From contig NC_079419.1 of the NCBI RefSeq assembly GCF_026213295.1, positions 9,207,791-9,271,790 on the forward strand: a DNA stretch of 64,000 nt, given 5' to 3'. The position numbers were made by a program, and so were the translations under genes. The notes beneath the pieces are model-generated. The model was not told where the DNA came from, made no database searches, and saw nothing but the letters and a program-made list of their open reading frames with translations. Positions 39,121 through 54,137 of this stretch are shown in pieces. Within the stretch, counting starts at the first letter, position 1. The number at the start of each line of letters is the position of its first letter. This DNA is from Gadus chalcogrammus. Taxonomy: Eukaryota > Chordata > Actinopteri > Gadiformes > Gadidae.

Positions 39121-40157
39121 ACTATTCTGCTGCGGTGCGTATGACTAAGTGTAGCCTTGACCAATTTCTATACCACGAGACCAGACTCTTGCTTTACCTT
39201 TTAATGACCAGTAGGTGTCAGCACAGGGCCACTTATGCCGTTCTTGGACATTTCCATAGGACTATATAAAAAACAAAAACATTGCGATAATCATCCTCCT
39301 AATGTGATAAGAATAATCAAATCCGATTTACTTTATCAATATAAGTAGCATATTTTATATTAAACAGTTTTCAGTGTTGTATCTTAACAATATAATTAAT
39401 TGAATAGTCTATTCAGTAATCATCAACAATTTAAACCTACATGTTCATGGGCATTTATAACCGATAGCATAGATGGAGAACCTAACCCATCCTTAAATAT
39501 GTGCAGGGATATGGAACCGTGCTTCGGTCTTAACATAGCTCCATAGCCGAACAACTGATATGATTCAACAATAGCTGAGACACTCAGACTGCAATTAGTG
39601 GATAAGCCTACAAGCAGGCGTCGACATTCCTTTCAGCATGTTTGAGTAGATGACCGGGATGGGGGGTGCTCATAACACTAGGAGTGAAGACTCCACTCAA
39701 CACCAGAATCCAGGAGTGATTACTTAGGATTTGTAAAGTCACCTTTCAGCAATAAAAAGTACATGAAAATCTTTCATGTTGAAACTCCACAAAACTTTCA
39801 TAATTAGTATTTTTCGATACGTCTAAAATAACCCTGAGGGTTGGGTGTGTGTGCACTTTTCCATTCCCCTATGACCAGTAAAGTCATTCCCAGCCCTTTC
39901 TTGGCCCAATACTACTTAATCACAGAAATGTCTAACACTGTGACAGTAACGGCAAGCTGTTTTGCTTTCACAAACACTTCTCGGAACTGGCGACCATGGA
40001 AGCCATGGTGTCAGCAGTAAATGGCTTGTTTTGCGTGACACATGGTGTCAAAAAACCTAGAGTGAAACGGTTGACGGTTGCTTTCAATTATTCAACATAA
40101 CATCGCACAATTATGTAACTGACCAAGCACATACACATCACTTAAATGTATGGCCGT

Positions 40158-40306
40158 TTGACAAAAACACACACACATACACACACAAAGACACAGACAC
40201 ACACATGCACACACACACCCAAATACACCTACACACACACACACACACACACATGCACACACAAACACACACACACACAAATACACATACACACACACAC
40301 ACACAC
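40158..40306. repeat. Degenerate CA repeat
   Basis: CA dinucleotides interrupted by ATACAC, ATGCAC and AAACAC variants, that is, a decaying older array. Confidence 0.9.
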
Positions 40307-40736
40307 CACAAATGACACATGAACCCCTCTATGTCTTAACCCCATATGGTTACCATATGTCATGTGTCACAAGTCTTAAAAAAACAGACAGATAAAATAT
40401 GTACATTGAAACACATGTTCCTACACTGGAGATTATGGACCAAGTATGGCTCACAACAGCAGTGGTCTAGTCATCGTCTGGTGTAGTATAACAGTAGATA
40501 ACTCATGCCAGAACAGGTGTCTGACAAGATTGTTACACTTCAATAAAGGGCCTGAGAGAAATAACACATTCCCCTTCTGGAACACTGGCCTTTCTCTGCC
40601 TCCTCCCCATGGCATGGAAAAATCACCCCAAATCCTTCATTTCAGAAGTTTTCGGCCCATCGTCGGTAATGGATATAAATGAAGTGTATGTCCGTTGCAT
40701 GTGTGTGTGTTTGTTTGTATGTGGATTTGTGGATGG

Positions 40737-40738
<2 letters not shown>

Positions 40739-40813
<75 letters not shown>
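40739..40813. repeat. (GT)n microsatellite
   Basis: Continuous GT dinucleotides for about 72 bases with GT-rich flanks. The Cys-Val open frame across it is an artefact. Confidence 0.96.
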
Positions 40814-40816
<3 letters not shown>

Positions 40817-43520
40817 GCATTGGTAAGCGTGTGCCCATGCCCATGTGTGTGCGCATGAATGTGTTTCATTGTGTTTGCGTGCATGTTTGTACGCCCGCAC
40901 ACGCCCTCGCCTCAGTTTGTGACAAGAGCGCTGGGCTAAAGTCCCCCAGTAGCCCAGCAGGCGTCAAACCATTGAGATGGCGTCCCTACCGACGCCCCTC
41001 AGATGTGAGGGCATCCCTAAATACCCCCGTCAGTCGTCATCTCTCTGTCTCTAACTCTCCGGTGTTGTGGCCTTTAGCAGCATTCATCAGCCCGTGCAGC
41101 TGGGAGCCTGTGTCTCCCTCTAGCCCTGGCTTATCTGGCACCGGCTCAGGTCTCTCTCTTTCAAACCTTTCCGTGTGGAAGCACCTCTGGCTTGGTTAGT
41201 ATGCCACGCTGGATGCCGGTGGAACAGGACTCCTCAGCCGTATCCCAGCTGGAGCCATGCCACCTGCGGGCACCTGTCTGGGCCAACAGCTCATGGAACT
41301 CTCTCAGGGAAGTGAAAATGCAGATTTGACTCAGTGGAACTTGCTCTCGGGGCAGCTTTGATCTGTGGGTGCCATGCCCTCATCTGCCCTTTATTGTAAC
41401 TGGGGAGGGTGAAAAAAAAAAAAGCACAGCGATCATTCAAATCGCTGCTCATCTCGCAACCAAATGAAATTCAGCCTTTTTTGATGTTTGGGGTTTTGGG
41501 TTTGTCATGTGGGTTTTGGCCTGCGTCCAGATTCCCACAGATCATGGAGCTCCCACTCCTTCCTGCTGTCACGATAGAAAAACCGATGCAGAGCCACATG
41601 AAAGATTAATGTAGCAAAGGTAGGCTGGAGAGTGGCCTACTTTAAGGTAAGTGGTCGAAGCACAGGGAACATTATTAATTCCATCAAAGTAAAGGAGATC
41701 CTGTTCAAACATATCAATTCACTATCAAGGGGAAAATAGATTAATGTGTCTCATTCGTTTTTTATTGCATGTTATTTGTTATTTAGGACTACTCAAAAAA
41801 TGAAAATGTAATTTTTTATTCATTCGCTGAGTTTAACTATCTTCTTGTTTTGCTTGCTATATTACATTGTTCCAGCATATTATAAATAATGGAAATAAAA
41901 AGTAAATGACTAACTCTCCAAGCCTGACAGGTTTCCTTTTTTGTTGCTGAATTGAACAAACTTTGCTATTTCACACTGACAGTTAAAAAATTTGGTAATC
42001 TTCGAGTCCGGCTCCCATCCATCTCCAACCTCCTCCAAGCTCCCTTGTCGATCCTAGGCAACCCAGAGTCTACCGAACACTCAGTACCCGGTGAGGTCAG
42101 GGTCAACATTCTCCACCAATCAGGGAGTATCCGCCAGGATATCTGTCTTGCTTTTGACAGCTTGGTGTCAAAAGGAAGAATCCCAACAAGACCCCCAGGT
42201 CCTAAGCAGGTTCAGACCTGCCTGGCAGACAGCCTCTCAAAGGTCCCATAGCACAGCCTGCAGCGTGTTTATGTCTGTGTTTAACCGCGTGTTCTCCATG
42301 GCAGCTCTAGTCCCGGAGTAGCCTCAGACAGTGTTTATCCTCACACACCGCTGTTCGAATAGTCTTCCCAGTTCACCGCTAATTACGTTCCATTACATGA
42401 ATGTTAAGCAACGGGGCATCAATAGCCCTCAAAGCGTGCAGGTGGAACCCAGATAAGATCTTCGGAGGTACTTCATCACCCGGCTTGTTGTTGTCACGGC
42501 TACAATTGGCTTCTCCCCGAATGCTGCCTCAGCAAAGCCGAGCAAGAACGGGTCCGGTCACTCTGTAGGTTCCCACCACACCCCCACCGCACCCCCCGCT
42601 TGATTCCAACCATGGTTAGACAAGGGGTCTCTTATGCGGCACAGTTAACCTGGATACCGGCTCTCCACTGAGCACCTTTATCATCGTCTGTAAATCATAT
42701 TGTCCCAGTTTATCCTCAGGCGAACAAAGGGGGTTAACGGTACCGCAGACCGAGCTCAAGGTAACTGCCGCATACGTGGCCGACGGGGGTGGACACAGTG
42801 GTGTGTTTTTACTTACAGATGGGTTGGTAGAAGCACAGGGAAGGAGGACTACACTTTCCAATGCTCAGAGAAGTTAAAAAGCACCACCGCTACTTCTCCC
42901 ACTGCTACTGCGGCTGCTATTTTCACGCCCCCACCACTGACAGATCTCCGTGTGGGCTCTGGATACGCTCGATCTTCTCCCAGTGGTGCGATTTCCACGG
43001 TGACAATTTTGCACAATCAGCCGGTGGCGAAACGGTGTTCGTCAAACTCACAAAATAAATAAACACCGGGAACATTGAACTGAAGATGTTCTTGGCCCTG
43101 GTGTTCTTGCCTTGAGAGCAGAACTCCCTCACACTTCCACGTGGCTCATTTGCATAGCTCAGAAGATCTTTTCGTTTTCTGAAATGTCCAAAAGGCAAAT
43201 AATACATGGAATCCAAACTAGAAATGTGTTTGAGCCTCTTGTATCCTCTCTTATACAGTTTCTATTTATAGATATAGCCTACATTAGCATAGTACACTCG
43301 CAGTACCTACAATACATTGGGAGCACTTTTCTCTACACATTTCTTCTGCCTATAGCTTTCGTGCCTTGGGATGACGCTTAACACTATTAGCCGAAAAGTG
43401 GAGCTGGCTAAAGTGGCTCCCATTGACATGGAAGTTCAAAATCAGTCCAATGGTGAGAATATTAACAACTGCACCTGCTGAATAATAGAAGACTCGCAGC
43501 GAAGGTGGTGGCCATCCACT

Positions 43521-43889
<369 letters not shown>

Positions 43890-44748
43890 TCTATTCCCCC
43901 TGCAGCTGACTTGCTTCGGGTTCCCCGAAATGCACATTTCTTGTCTTGATTTCTACAGCTGTGATCATGCTCGGGAGAGACATCGCGGGGTCTGAAGAAT
44001 GGAAGATATTCTTCAGCAGGGCATGGCTATACAGTCCATGAGGATATCTCTGAGGCACACACGACTAAGACACTCTCTGGAGAGTGTCGGTCCCTGGCCA
44101 GGGGCCACTGGCCCATGGAACGGGACAGAGTGCTGTATAGGGCCCTTTCGGGCAGCGGTTGTCCCAATGAGATGATCAGTCTTCGCCTGCGTGGCCCGGG
44201 GCCTAATGAACAAGTAATAAAGGTGTACAACTTCAACTTCTGAGCCTCCAAAGGTGTCTCAGCTAGGAATTACGGACCCATACAGCCAGATTAGCTCCCC
44301 TTAAATTACATCATTTTCTGTCCCCCCCCCCCCCCCCTCAGGACTGTAGGAGGCCTCTTTTCACACAGTCTATTAATCATATCCTCATTAGGTGCTAATG
44401 TGACTCTGCATTGGAGGTGTTGTGTGAACGGCAGAGGAGCAGTGAAACCCCATTTCCTGCTGATTGACACCTCAAGCTGTGGCCGTGCATCTGTTTCCGA
44501 TGGTTAAAGGAAAGCAAGTGGCGTGTGGCACTGCGTTATGGTGGGAGGCAGGCAGGGCGTGATGACATCGATATGCCGCCGAAATGAGCATCCACTGCCG
44601 GGCACATCACTGCTGCCTGCCTGTCCCCGGGCTCGCTCTCTCTCTCTTTGTAAATTATTCTCCTTCTCCATCGCCTATTGTTATCCATCCATCTCCCTCA
44701 CCGTCAAGCCAAACTGACAGACTGGAGGTATTTAAATATGCATGTGTG

Positions 44749-45540
44749 TCAGTCGGCCTGTCCAGCTTCTTTTTAAATGATACTAGCAGTCTATACCTTG
44801 TTATGTTATTCATCATCCATCCATTAACTTTGAATTTATTTTACTAAAATGCCTTTTTAACTTTCCCTTTATTTTCTATTTTTACCAGAAAGATACATGA
44901 TCTGATACCAAAGAGAAAGGATAAGGGTTTGAGACCCAATTTCTGTCTGGGTTAGAGTCCTAGAATCTGGGTTGGAGTCCCAGAGAAAGGACCATGTTCC
45001 TTAGGTTGGGTTGGAGTCCCAGAGAAAGACCTGAGTTCTGTCTGGGTTAGAGTCCCGACGTCTGTCTGGGTTGGAGTCCCAGAATAAGGCCATGGGTTCG
45101 TGGTTAGAGTTACTAGAATCCGGGTTGGAGACCCAGAGAAAGTACCAAGTTCCTTTAGGTCGGGTTGGAGGCGGGTACCAGAGAGACTGTTGATCTGATC
45201 TTAAATACATTGCACTTTCTATTTTACTTATTTCTTTGCATATGTTTTCTTTTACTTATCTATTATTTTATTTTATTGTATGACAATGTTTATATGTGAA
45301 GCACTTTGAGTCTGCCTTGCGTATGAAAAGTGCTATATAAATAAAGTTGCCTTGCCTTGCCTTGCCTATACACTTTTGTGCCATACAGAGTGCATACATC
45401 AGTCGGCTAGTACATCTTAAAAGATACTAATAGTCTGTACCGTGTTGTGTTATTCATCGTCCATACATTAGTCTGCTAGTATTATTGAAAAAGATACTAG
45501 CAGTCTATACCGTGTTGTGTCATCCATCAATCAGTCTGTC
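44749..45540. repeat. ~70-bp minisatellite interrupted by a retroelement-like insert
   Basis: Three copies of a unit with core GATACTAGCAGTCTATACC then GTTGTGTTATTCATC occur at about 44749-44826, 45399-45468 and 45470-45535. Between copies one and two lies about 0.5 kb with a GGGTTGGAGTCCCAGAGAAAG minisatellite (about 44930-45190), then a LINE/SINE-like 3' tail (AGTGCTATATAAATAAAG) and four TTGCC pentamers at 45348-45367. Confidence 0.7.
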
Positions 45541-45879
45541 AATCCATCTGTCTGTCCATCCATCCACACACCCATCGTTCCGTCCGTCCATCCCACGCAT
45601 CTTTAACTAGCTTCCCCATCACAAGTGCAGTCGTCCCCTTTGCGTCAGTGATGTGAATCGGCCCAGCTGAGACCATATCTGACAGCACTTGGTGTTCAAA
45701 GACTCGTGTCTCATTCCATGGTTTGGGAGGGGGCTCAACTAGTGGCAGCCAAGGTGTCATCTCTCATGTAAATAGTCTATGGCAGGGTGTAGCCAACCTG
45801 CTGCTTTTGAAATCAGGCATGACAAACCCACGTACGAACACAGGCAATCGGGCATGGAGACATTTCAACATATTCCTAT

Positions 45880-45949
45880 AGGCACACACACGCACACATA
45901 CACATGAACACACGCAGGCACACATACGCACATGCACGCACGCACGCAT

Positions 45950-46013
<64 letters not shown>

Positions 46014-46035
46014 ACACCCACACACGTGCGTGCAC
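45880..46035. repeat. (CA)n microsatellite, flanks degenerate
   Basis: A pure CA core at about 45951-46005 within a wider CA/CG-rich region (CACGCACGCACGCATG). Confidence 0.93.
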
Positions 46036-47474
46036 ACACACAAAGATCCACATGCATTGACATGTCGCTAGAGACATATACAAACATACTGAACCATGTC
46101 ATAAACATGGTTTTATAGATTGCTTTGATATGGATGGATTACCACCTATTTAAATATGACTGGAGACATGAACAAGCATCTGCTTGAAGTTGCCATCGGC
46201 GCTCTAGCCATGAGCAACTGTACAGTAGCCAATCTTAAATTCAACAGATGTGGAACATGGCACTGATGCAGCAGAGCAGGCCTGACTGCACCGTTGGATA
46301 TGCTGTTAAGTGGGTGGATGGTGTTGGAATAGACCTTACTGTGTGGGATGTTATCAAACCAAAATCAGTACTGGTAGTTGTAAATCGCTGGGTTTCTTTG
46401 AAGAAACTAAATCACATGTGAACTGAGGCAGTATAAATCAGAGGCAGTTGTAATGTCACAAGTGCTTCTCATTATAACAACCAATTATAGCATCAATCAA
46501 ACTGAATTTTACATAAATATGCCAATACAGTATCTGATTTTGGCTCATAAAGTTTCAGTTGTGCTTCAACAACTGCCTAACAAAATGATTGGGTATGTGT
46601 CGCAAACGCAAATACAATGTAAAATCTATAGGAAATAAACAGCCAGGAAATATTACAACATTACTGAAAAGAAACCTATGTGACTTTTTTGTAATGTAAT
46701 TATATAAAATTTACATTTGCAATAAACCCACCCCCAGTCCCCCTCCCCAAGAGGAAATCTTCTGTAATTTGAGGGAGATGATTCATGTTATTAACAGAGT
46801 GATGACACTTATAAAAGTCCTCCATGTGACGTACGCAGCTCGGTTCCTGTGAGGATTCGTTTTTGTTATTTACGGCGCATGGTTCAACGTGATAATCCTG
46901 GATAAAGCCCTGTACTTCAAGTCAAGTGTCATGACTAATAAAATACAAAGGTCACCACGTAAGTGACCCGAGGATGAGGGGATAACTCATCAACAACCTG
47001 CAAGCCTCGCAGCATGCATACGGATAAGACTGAAATGTCATGACATTTAACATGACCAAAAAAATAACACTACATAGAAATATCCTGACACGTGTCGAGT
47101 CCGTTCAGGGAGACTCCATTTATAGGTACTGCTCATTCTTATTTAGCACAACAGATTAACCTTAGACATGATTCGGCCAAGTAGTGAGGTCAGTAAGTTT
47201 TATAGGCAGCCTTTAAACACTGTTAAACATTTTAAATAACACTGTGGGTTTATATTATTCGTTATTCGCACAGCGGATGAAATAGTGAGGCCAGCTACAC
47301 CGGGCGGCCATGATGAGTGACCTGTAGTGCTTGGCATTGACCGCCACCAGATCCATGTATGTGCAATTTCCCAAGCACCTCTGAGAACCGCTTTATAAAA
47401 AGCAATTTAATATTTTGCTGAAGTCGAGGCTCGGTGCCAGTTTTTCCGGTAGTGCGAGGAGGACATTCACCTGA

Positions 47475-47577
<103 letters not shown>

Positions 47578-47927
47578 AAACTCACATGCACGTACACATG
47601 GATATAAGGTTATGGTAACACAAACACACAAGTTCATTGGTATGTCAATTATCCAGTAAATTCGGGATGTTGACATGCTTTTAATATACTAACTATGATG
47701 CAAGAGTTATCTATATCTTTCTTGCTTCATGTTTCAAGTTCCTAGAGTGTTAGTGTGTGTGTATGTGCGTGTGTGTATATACTTGTGTAATTGTGTGTGT
47801 GTTTTTGTGTGCATGTGTGTGTGCTGTATACGATTTCCTATGTGTGGCTCTGTGCACTCATGTGTTGTGTGTACATGTACGTATATCCACGTGTGTGTGT
47901 TTGTGTGTGTGTGTTTTTGAATATGTA

Positions 47928-48055
<128 letters not shown>

Positions 48056-48613
48056 TGAGTGTGTGGGCGTGTGCGTGTGTTGGTGTATTTGAGTGTGGAG
48101 GTCTTAGGGTTGTGAGATCATAGCTGTGACATCAAGTGATTGAGTCTAAGCCAGGCTCTATCCCCTGTCCTCTGATTGGACACTGGGGGCTGGATCGGGG
48201 GTGTGGGGGGTGTGGGGGGGCGGGGTTGGGCTTGGACAATGGCTATGACTTTCGGTCCCACCGGGAAGTGACAGGACCAGCTGCAGAGTGAAACCCAGTA
48301 GGGCAGGCACTCGGTTGGGGGACCCAGACTTCATTCCCCGAGCAGCGCTCTGTTACAGCGCGACTGTAACAGCACTCTCTCACACCGAGAGCAGAACACC
48401 AGAGAAACCGCTGCCAAAACAGCCTGACAGCAACGCCCGGATAACAACCCAACATTGGCATTGCCATGCCGACCACCAGGCCTCGATCCCGATCCCCAGA
48501 GAGCAATAGGCAGCCATTACCATCAGCGAAATCACTCGGTGCTCTGAGTGCCGGCCATTGACCAACAGCTGCCAACTTATTTCAGTAGACGCTCTCTCAC
48601 CTTTGGACAAGCC

Positions 48614-49531
48614 ATGGGCGGGCGTCATTCCCGCAGTTTCTCCAAAGAGGAGCTGAGCGAGGTGAGCACAAGCCACGGCCGGAGGAGCGCGAGCGTGAGG
48701 GACGACCACAACGGGAGCAACGGCGGAGGACTGTCCTCGGCCGCCGAGAGGTTCCGCAAGCAGACCACGGTGCGCTTCGGCTACTGCACCCTGAGCCTGG
48801 CCATGCGGGGGCTGGACGACCCCCCCATGGAGCTCTGGGAGCTGCGGGAGCTGGAGAAGCTCAACCTGTCCATCAACTGCCTGCGGAGCCTGCCCCCCGC
48901 GCTGGGCGGCATGGACAACCTGGTGGTGCTCAACCTGTGGGGCAACAACCTGGCCAGCCTGCCACCCGAGATCGGCCAGCTGAAGAAGCTGCGGGTGCTC
49001 TTCGCCTACCGCAACTGCCTGAGCGAGGTGCCGGAGGAGCTGGGCTCCTGCAGCAGCCTGGAGGTGCTCAGCCTGGCCGACAACCGGATCACGGCGCTGC
49101 CGGAGAGCTTGGCCTCCATGCGCAACCTGACCAAGCTGAACCTGAGCAACAACCGCATGGCCCACATCCCCACCTGCGTCTACAGCATGAAGGGCCTGGT
49201 CTTCCTCCACCTGGCCTGCAACCGGCTTGAGGTCATCGCCGACCAGATCCAGGACCTGGTCAACCTGAAGATCCTCATCGTGGAGGGGAACAGCCTCCAC
49301 TCGCTGCCAAAGACCCTGTGCTTCCTGGAGTCCTTGGAGCTCCTCAACGTGGACTTCAACGACCTGCAGAGCGTGCCCGGGGAGATGTACCTGATGAGCG
49401 GGCTGAGGAAGCTGGCCTGCCACCCACTTGATAAGGGTCTGCACATCATCCACAACCCCCTGGTCAAGCCCATTAAGGAAGTGCTGCAAGGAGGCCTCAG
49501 TGCCTTGTATAACTACCTCAAACCCTCTTGA
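48614..49531 (+). CDS. lrrc30: Leucine-rich repeat protein, LRRC30-like, single coding exon
   Basis: Intronless reading frame of 305 aa (human LRRC30 is about 301). I chose the ATG at 48614 (context AGCCATGG) because MGGRHSRS aligns with the LRRC30 start MGARQSR; frame upstream of it has no ATG. Gly2 with a basic/Ser stretch suggests N-myristoylation. From about residue 80 to 264 there are eight consecutive 23-residue leucine-rich repeats of the form L..L.L..N.L..LP..., with IP in the fifth. The end, [27 protein letters not shown], closely follows the LRRC30 C-terminus. Family function is poorly known; LRR domains bind proteins. A TTTCAG acceptor-like site before 48583 hints at a spliced 5' UTR. 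The gene is strikingly GC-rich at third positions. LRRC30 next to PTPRM matches human 18p11. The 389-codon antisense frame is a shadow. Confidence 0.9.
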   Translation: MGGRHSRSFSKEELSEVSTSHGRRSASVRDDHNGSNGGGLSSAAERFRKQTTVRFGYCTLSLAMRGLDDPPMELWELRELEKLNLSINCLRSLPPALGGMDNLVVLNLWGNNLASLPPEIGQLKKLRVLFAYRNCLSEVPEELGSCSSLEVLSLADNRITALPESLASMRNLTKLNLSNNRMAHIPTCVYSMKGLVFLHLACNRLEVIADQIQDLVNLKILIVEGNSLHSLPKTLCFLESLELLNVDFNDLQSVPGEMYLMSGLRKLACHPLDKGLHIIHNPLVKPIKEVLQGGLSALYNYLKPS

Positions 49532-49554
49532 TGGGACCCAGGCAGCCATGGGAA

Positions 49555-49727
49555 CATGTGTGTGTGGGCGGGAGTGTGTGGTGCTTGTGTGTGTGTGTGT
49601 GTGTGTTGTGGTAGTGTCAGTGAGTTTATCAGTGTGTGTGTGTATGTGTGTGTGTGTGTGTGTGTGTGTTGTGGTAGTGTTGGTGACTTTATCAGTGTGT
49701 GTGTTGTGGTAGTGTTGGTGACTTTAT

Positions 49728-49795
<68 letters not shown>

Positions 49796-49830
49796 GTGTG
49801 TGTGTTGTGCCAGTGTGGGTGACTTTATCA

Positions 49831-49861
<31 letters not shown>

Positions 49862-49945
49862 TGTGCGTGTGTGTGTGTGTGTGTGGTGTGCCAGTGTGGG
49901 TGACTTTATCAGTGTGTGTTGGTGTGTGTGCTAGTGTGTGTAAGT
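49555..49945. repeat. GTGACTTTATCAG minisatellite with embedded (GT)n arrays
   Basis: About five copies of GTTGTGGTAGTGTTGGTGAC-type units ending TTTATCAG (TTTATCAG near 49624, 49686, 49724, 49822, 49902), each followed by a GT array of different length. It begins about 25 bases past the lrrc30 stop, so it is probably in the 3' UTR. Confidence 0.93.
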
Positions 49946-50059
49946 TGATCACTCTGTGTGCGTGTTTGTGGGTGTTTGTGTATGCGTGGTGTAATTATGA
50001 TCATGGTCTTCCCTTACTGACTCAGAGCAGGTGGTACACATGCTGTGCAGTGCTCTGAT

Positions 50060-53160
<3,101 letters not shown>

Positions 53161-53192
53161 ATAGCTAGACAGCTAGACAGATATATACATAT

Positions 53193-53409
<217 letters not shown>

Positions 53410-53536
53410 TACATATTACATACAGATATACATTTATGGTGAAGTTAGTCACAATTATGGTGACATTAAATATAATGTTAAACTAACAAACTATCATTAT
53501 ATCATTAATGTAGGAGGAGGGGCTATACCTTGCTGG

Positions 53537-53926
53537 TTGGAGTTAATGGCCAACTCAGTTCTGGCTCGTGCCAGCCTCGCGCCAAAAAGAGCTCGCAGGC
53601 CCCCTCTACTGGAGAGACGGAGCGCGCGCGCACACATATGTACTCGAGGCTCGCGGAGCTGGACCACTCAATCCCCGCGTAATTCAGGAATCAGGACTCA
53701 CTCAGAGATCCCTCCTCAAGTCTGGAGCAAGTCGGCAAGGAGCGGCGTGTCGAGGACAGAGCAGACCATTGTCACACAGGAATAGACTAGGAGGGCAGGA
53801 TAGACTCTGCCCTAAATATATAACACGTTAATTAGAAAGTATCGCTCAGAATTTCAACTTGCAGGACGAAAGAGTTGTTGGTTAACCCCTCTTTTAGGGG
53901 GTTAACGCTACGGCGGAGGTGTCGAC
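53537..53926 (+). promoter_or_regulatory. ptprm: Putative promoter / 5' UTR of ptprm
   Basis: CpG- and GC-richer sequence (for example GGAGCGCGCGCGCACAC near 53619) directly upstream of the ptprm start codon. TAAATATATAA at about 53812-53822 could be TATA-like. A hairpin with arms GTTAACCCC (53881-53889) and GGGGTTAAC (53898-53906) lies 20 bases before the ATG. Confidence 0.5.
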
Positions 53927-53999
53927 ATGGATAAAGTTGTCAATTGCTTGTTTGCTGCAATAACCCTTCTGCTGTCCGTTCGATCCGAAGTTTTTAGAG
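53927..53999 (+). CDS. ptprm: Receptor protein tyrosine phosphatase mu, signal-peptide exon
   Basis: First coding exon only: 24 codons plus one base, then a GTAAGA donor. It encodes a signal peptide (MDKVVNCLFAAITLLLSVRS) followed by EVFR and a split glycine. Human PTPRM exon 1 has the same length and phase and ends ETFS plus a split glycine, before the MAM domain. Sequence alone would be weak evidence, but adjacency to lrrc30 (as in human 18p11) makes PTPRM the best call. The full protein is a type IIB receptor phosphatase (MAM, Ig, fibronectin III repeats, one membrane pass, two phosphatase domains) that mediates homophilic cell adhesion and dephosphorylates junction proteins. All later exons lie beyond the right edge. 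A (GT)n array starts 35 bases after the donor. Confidence 0.75.
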
Positions 54000-54031
54000 G
54001 TAAGAAATACGTGTGTGGCTGGCTAATGTGG

Positions 54032-54137
<106 letters not shown>

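Noticed and set aside
41952..42251. 99-codon plus-strand frame between rheb and lrrc30
   Set aside because: No recognisable domain, no splice or promoter context, and composition like the surrounding non-coding DNA.
42700..43062. 120-codon plus-strand frame
   Set aside because: No resemblance to a known family and no supporting signals; it fits a chance open frame.
45001..45210. Repeated DSNPD peptide frame on the minus strand
   Set aside because: Produced by the GGGTTGGAGTCCCAGAG minisatellite; no start, splice or promoter support for a real protein.
48548..48613. N-terminal extension of the lrrc30 frame
   Set aside because: The frame upstream of 48614 starts at a GTG, not an ATG. The ATG at 48614 has a good context and matches the family N-terminus with a myristoylation glycine.
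48380..49549. 389-codon minus-strand open frame
   Set aside because: Exact antisense shadow of the GC-rich lrrc30 coding exon; it is low-complexity and Gln/Val/His-rich with no recognisable domain.
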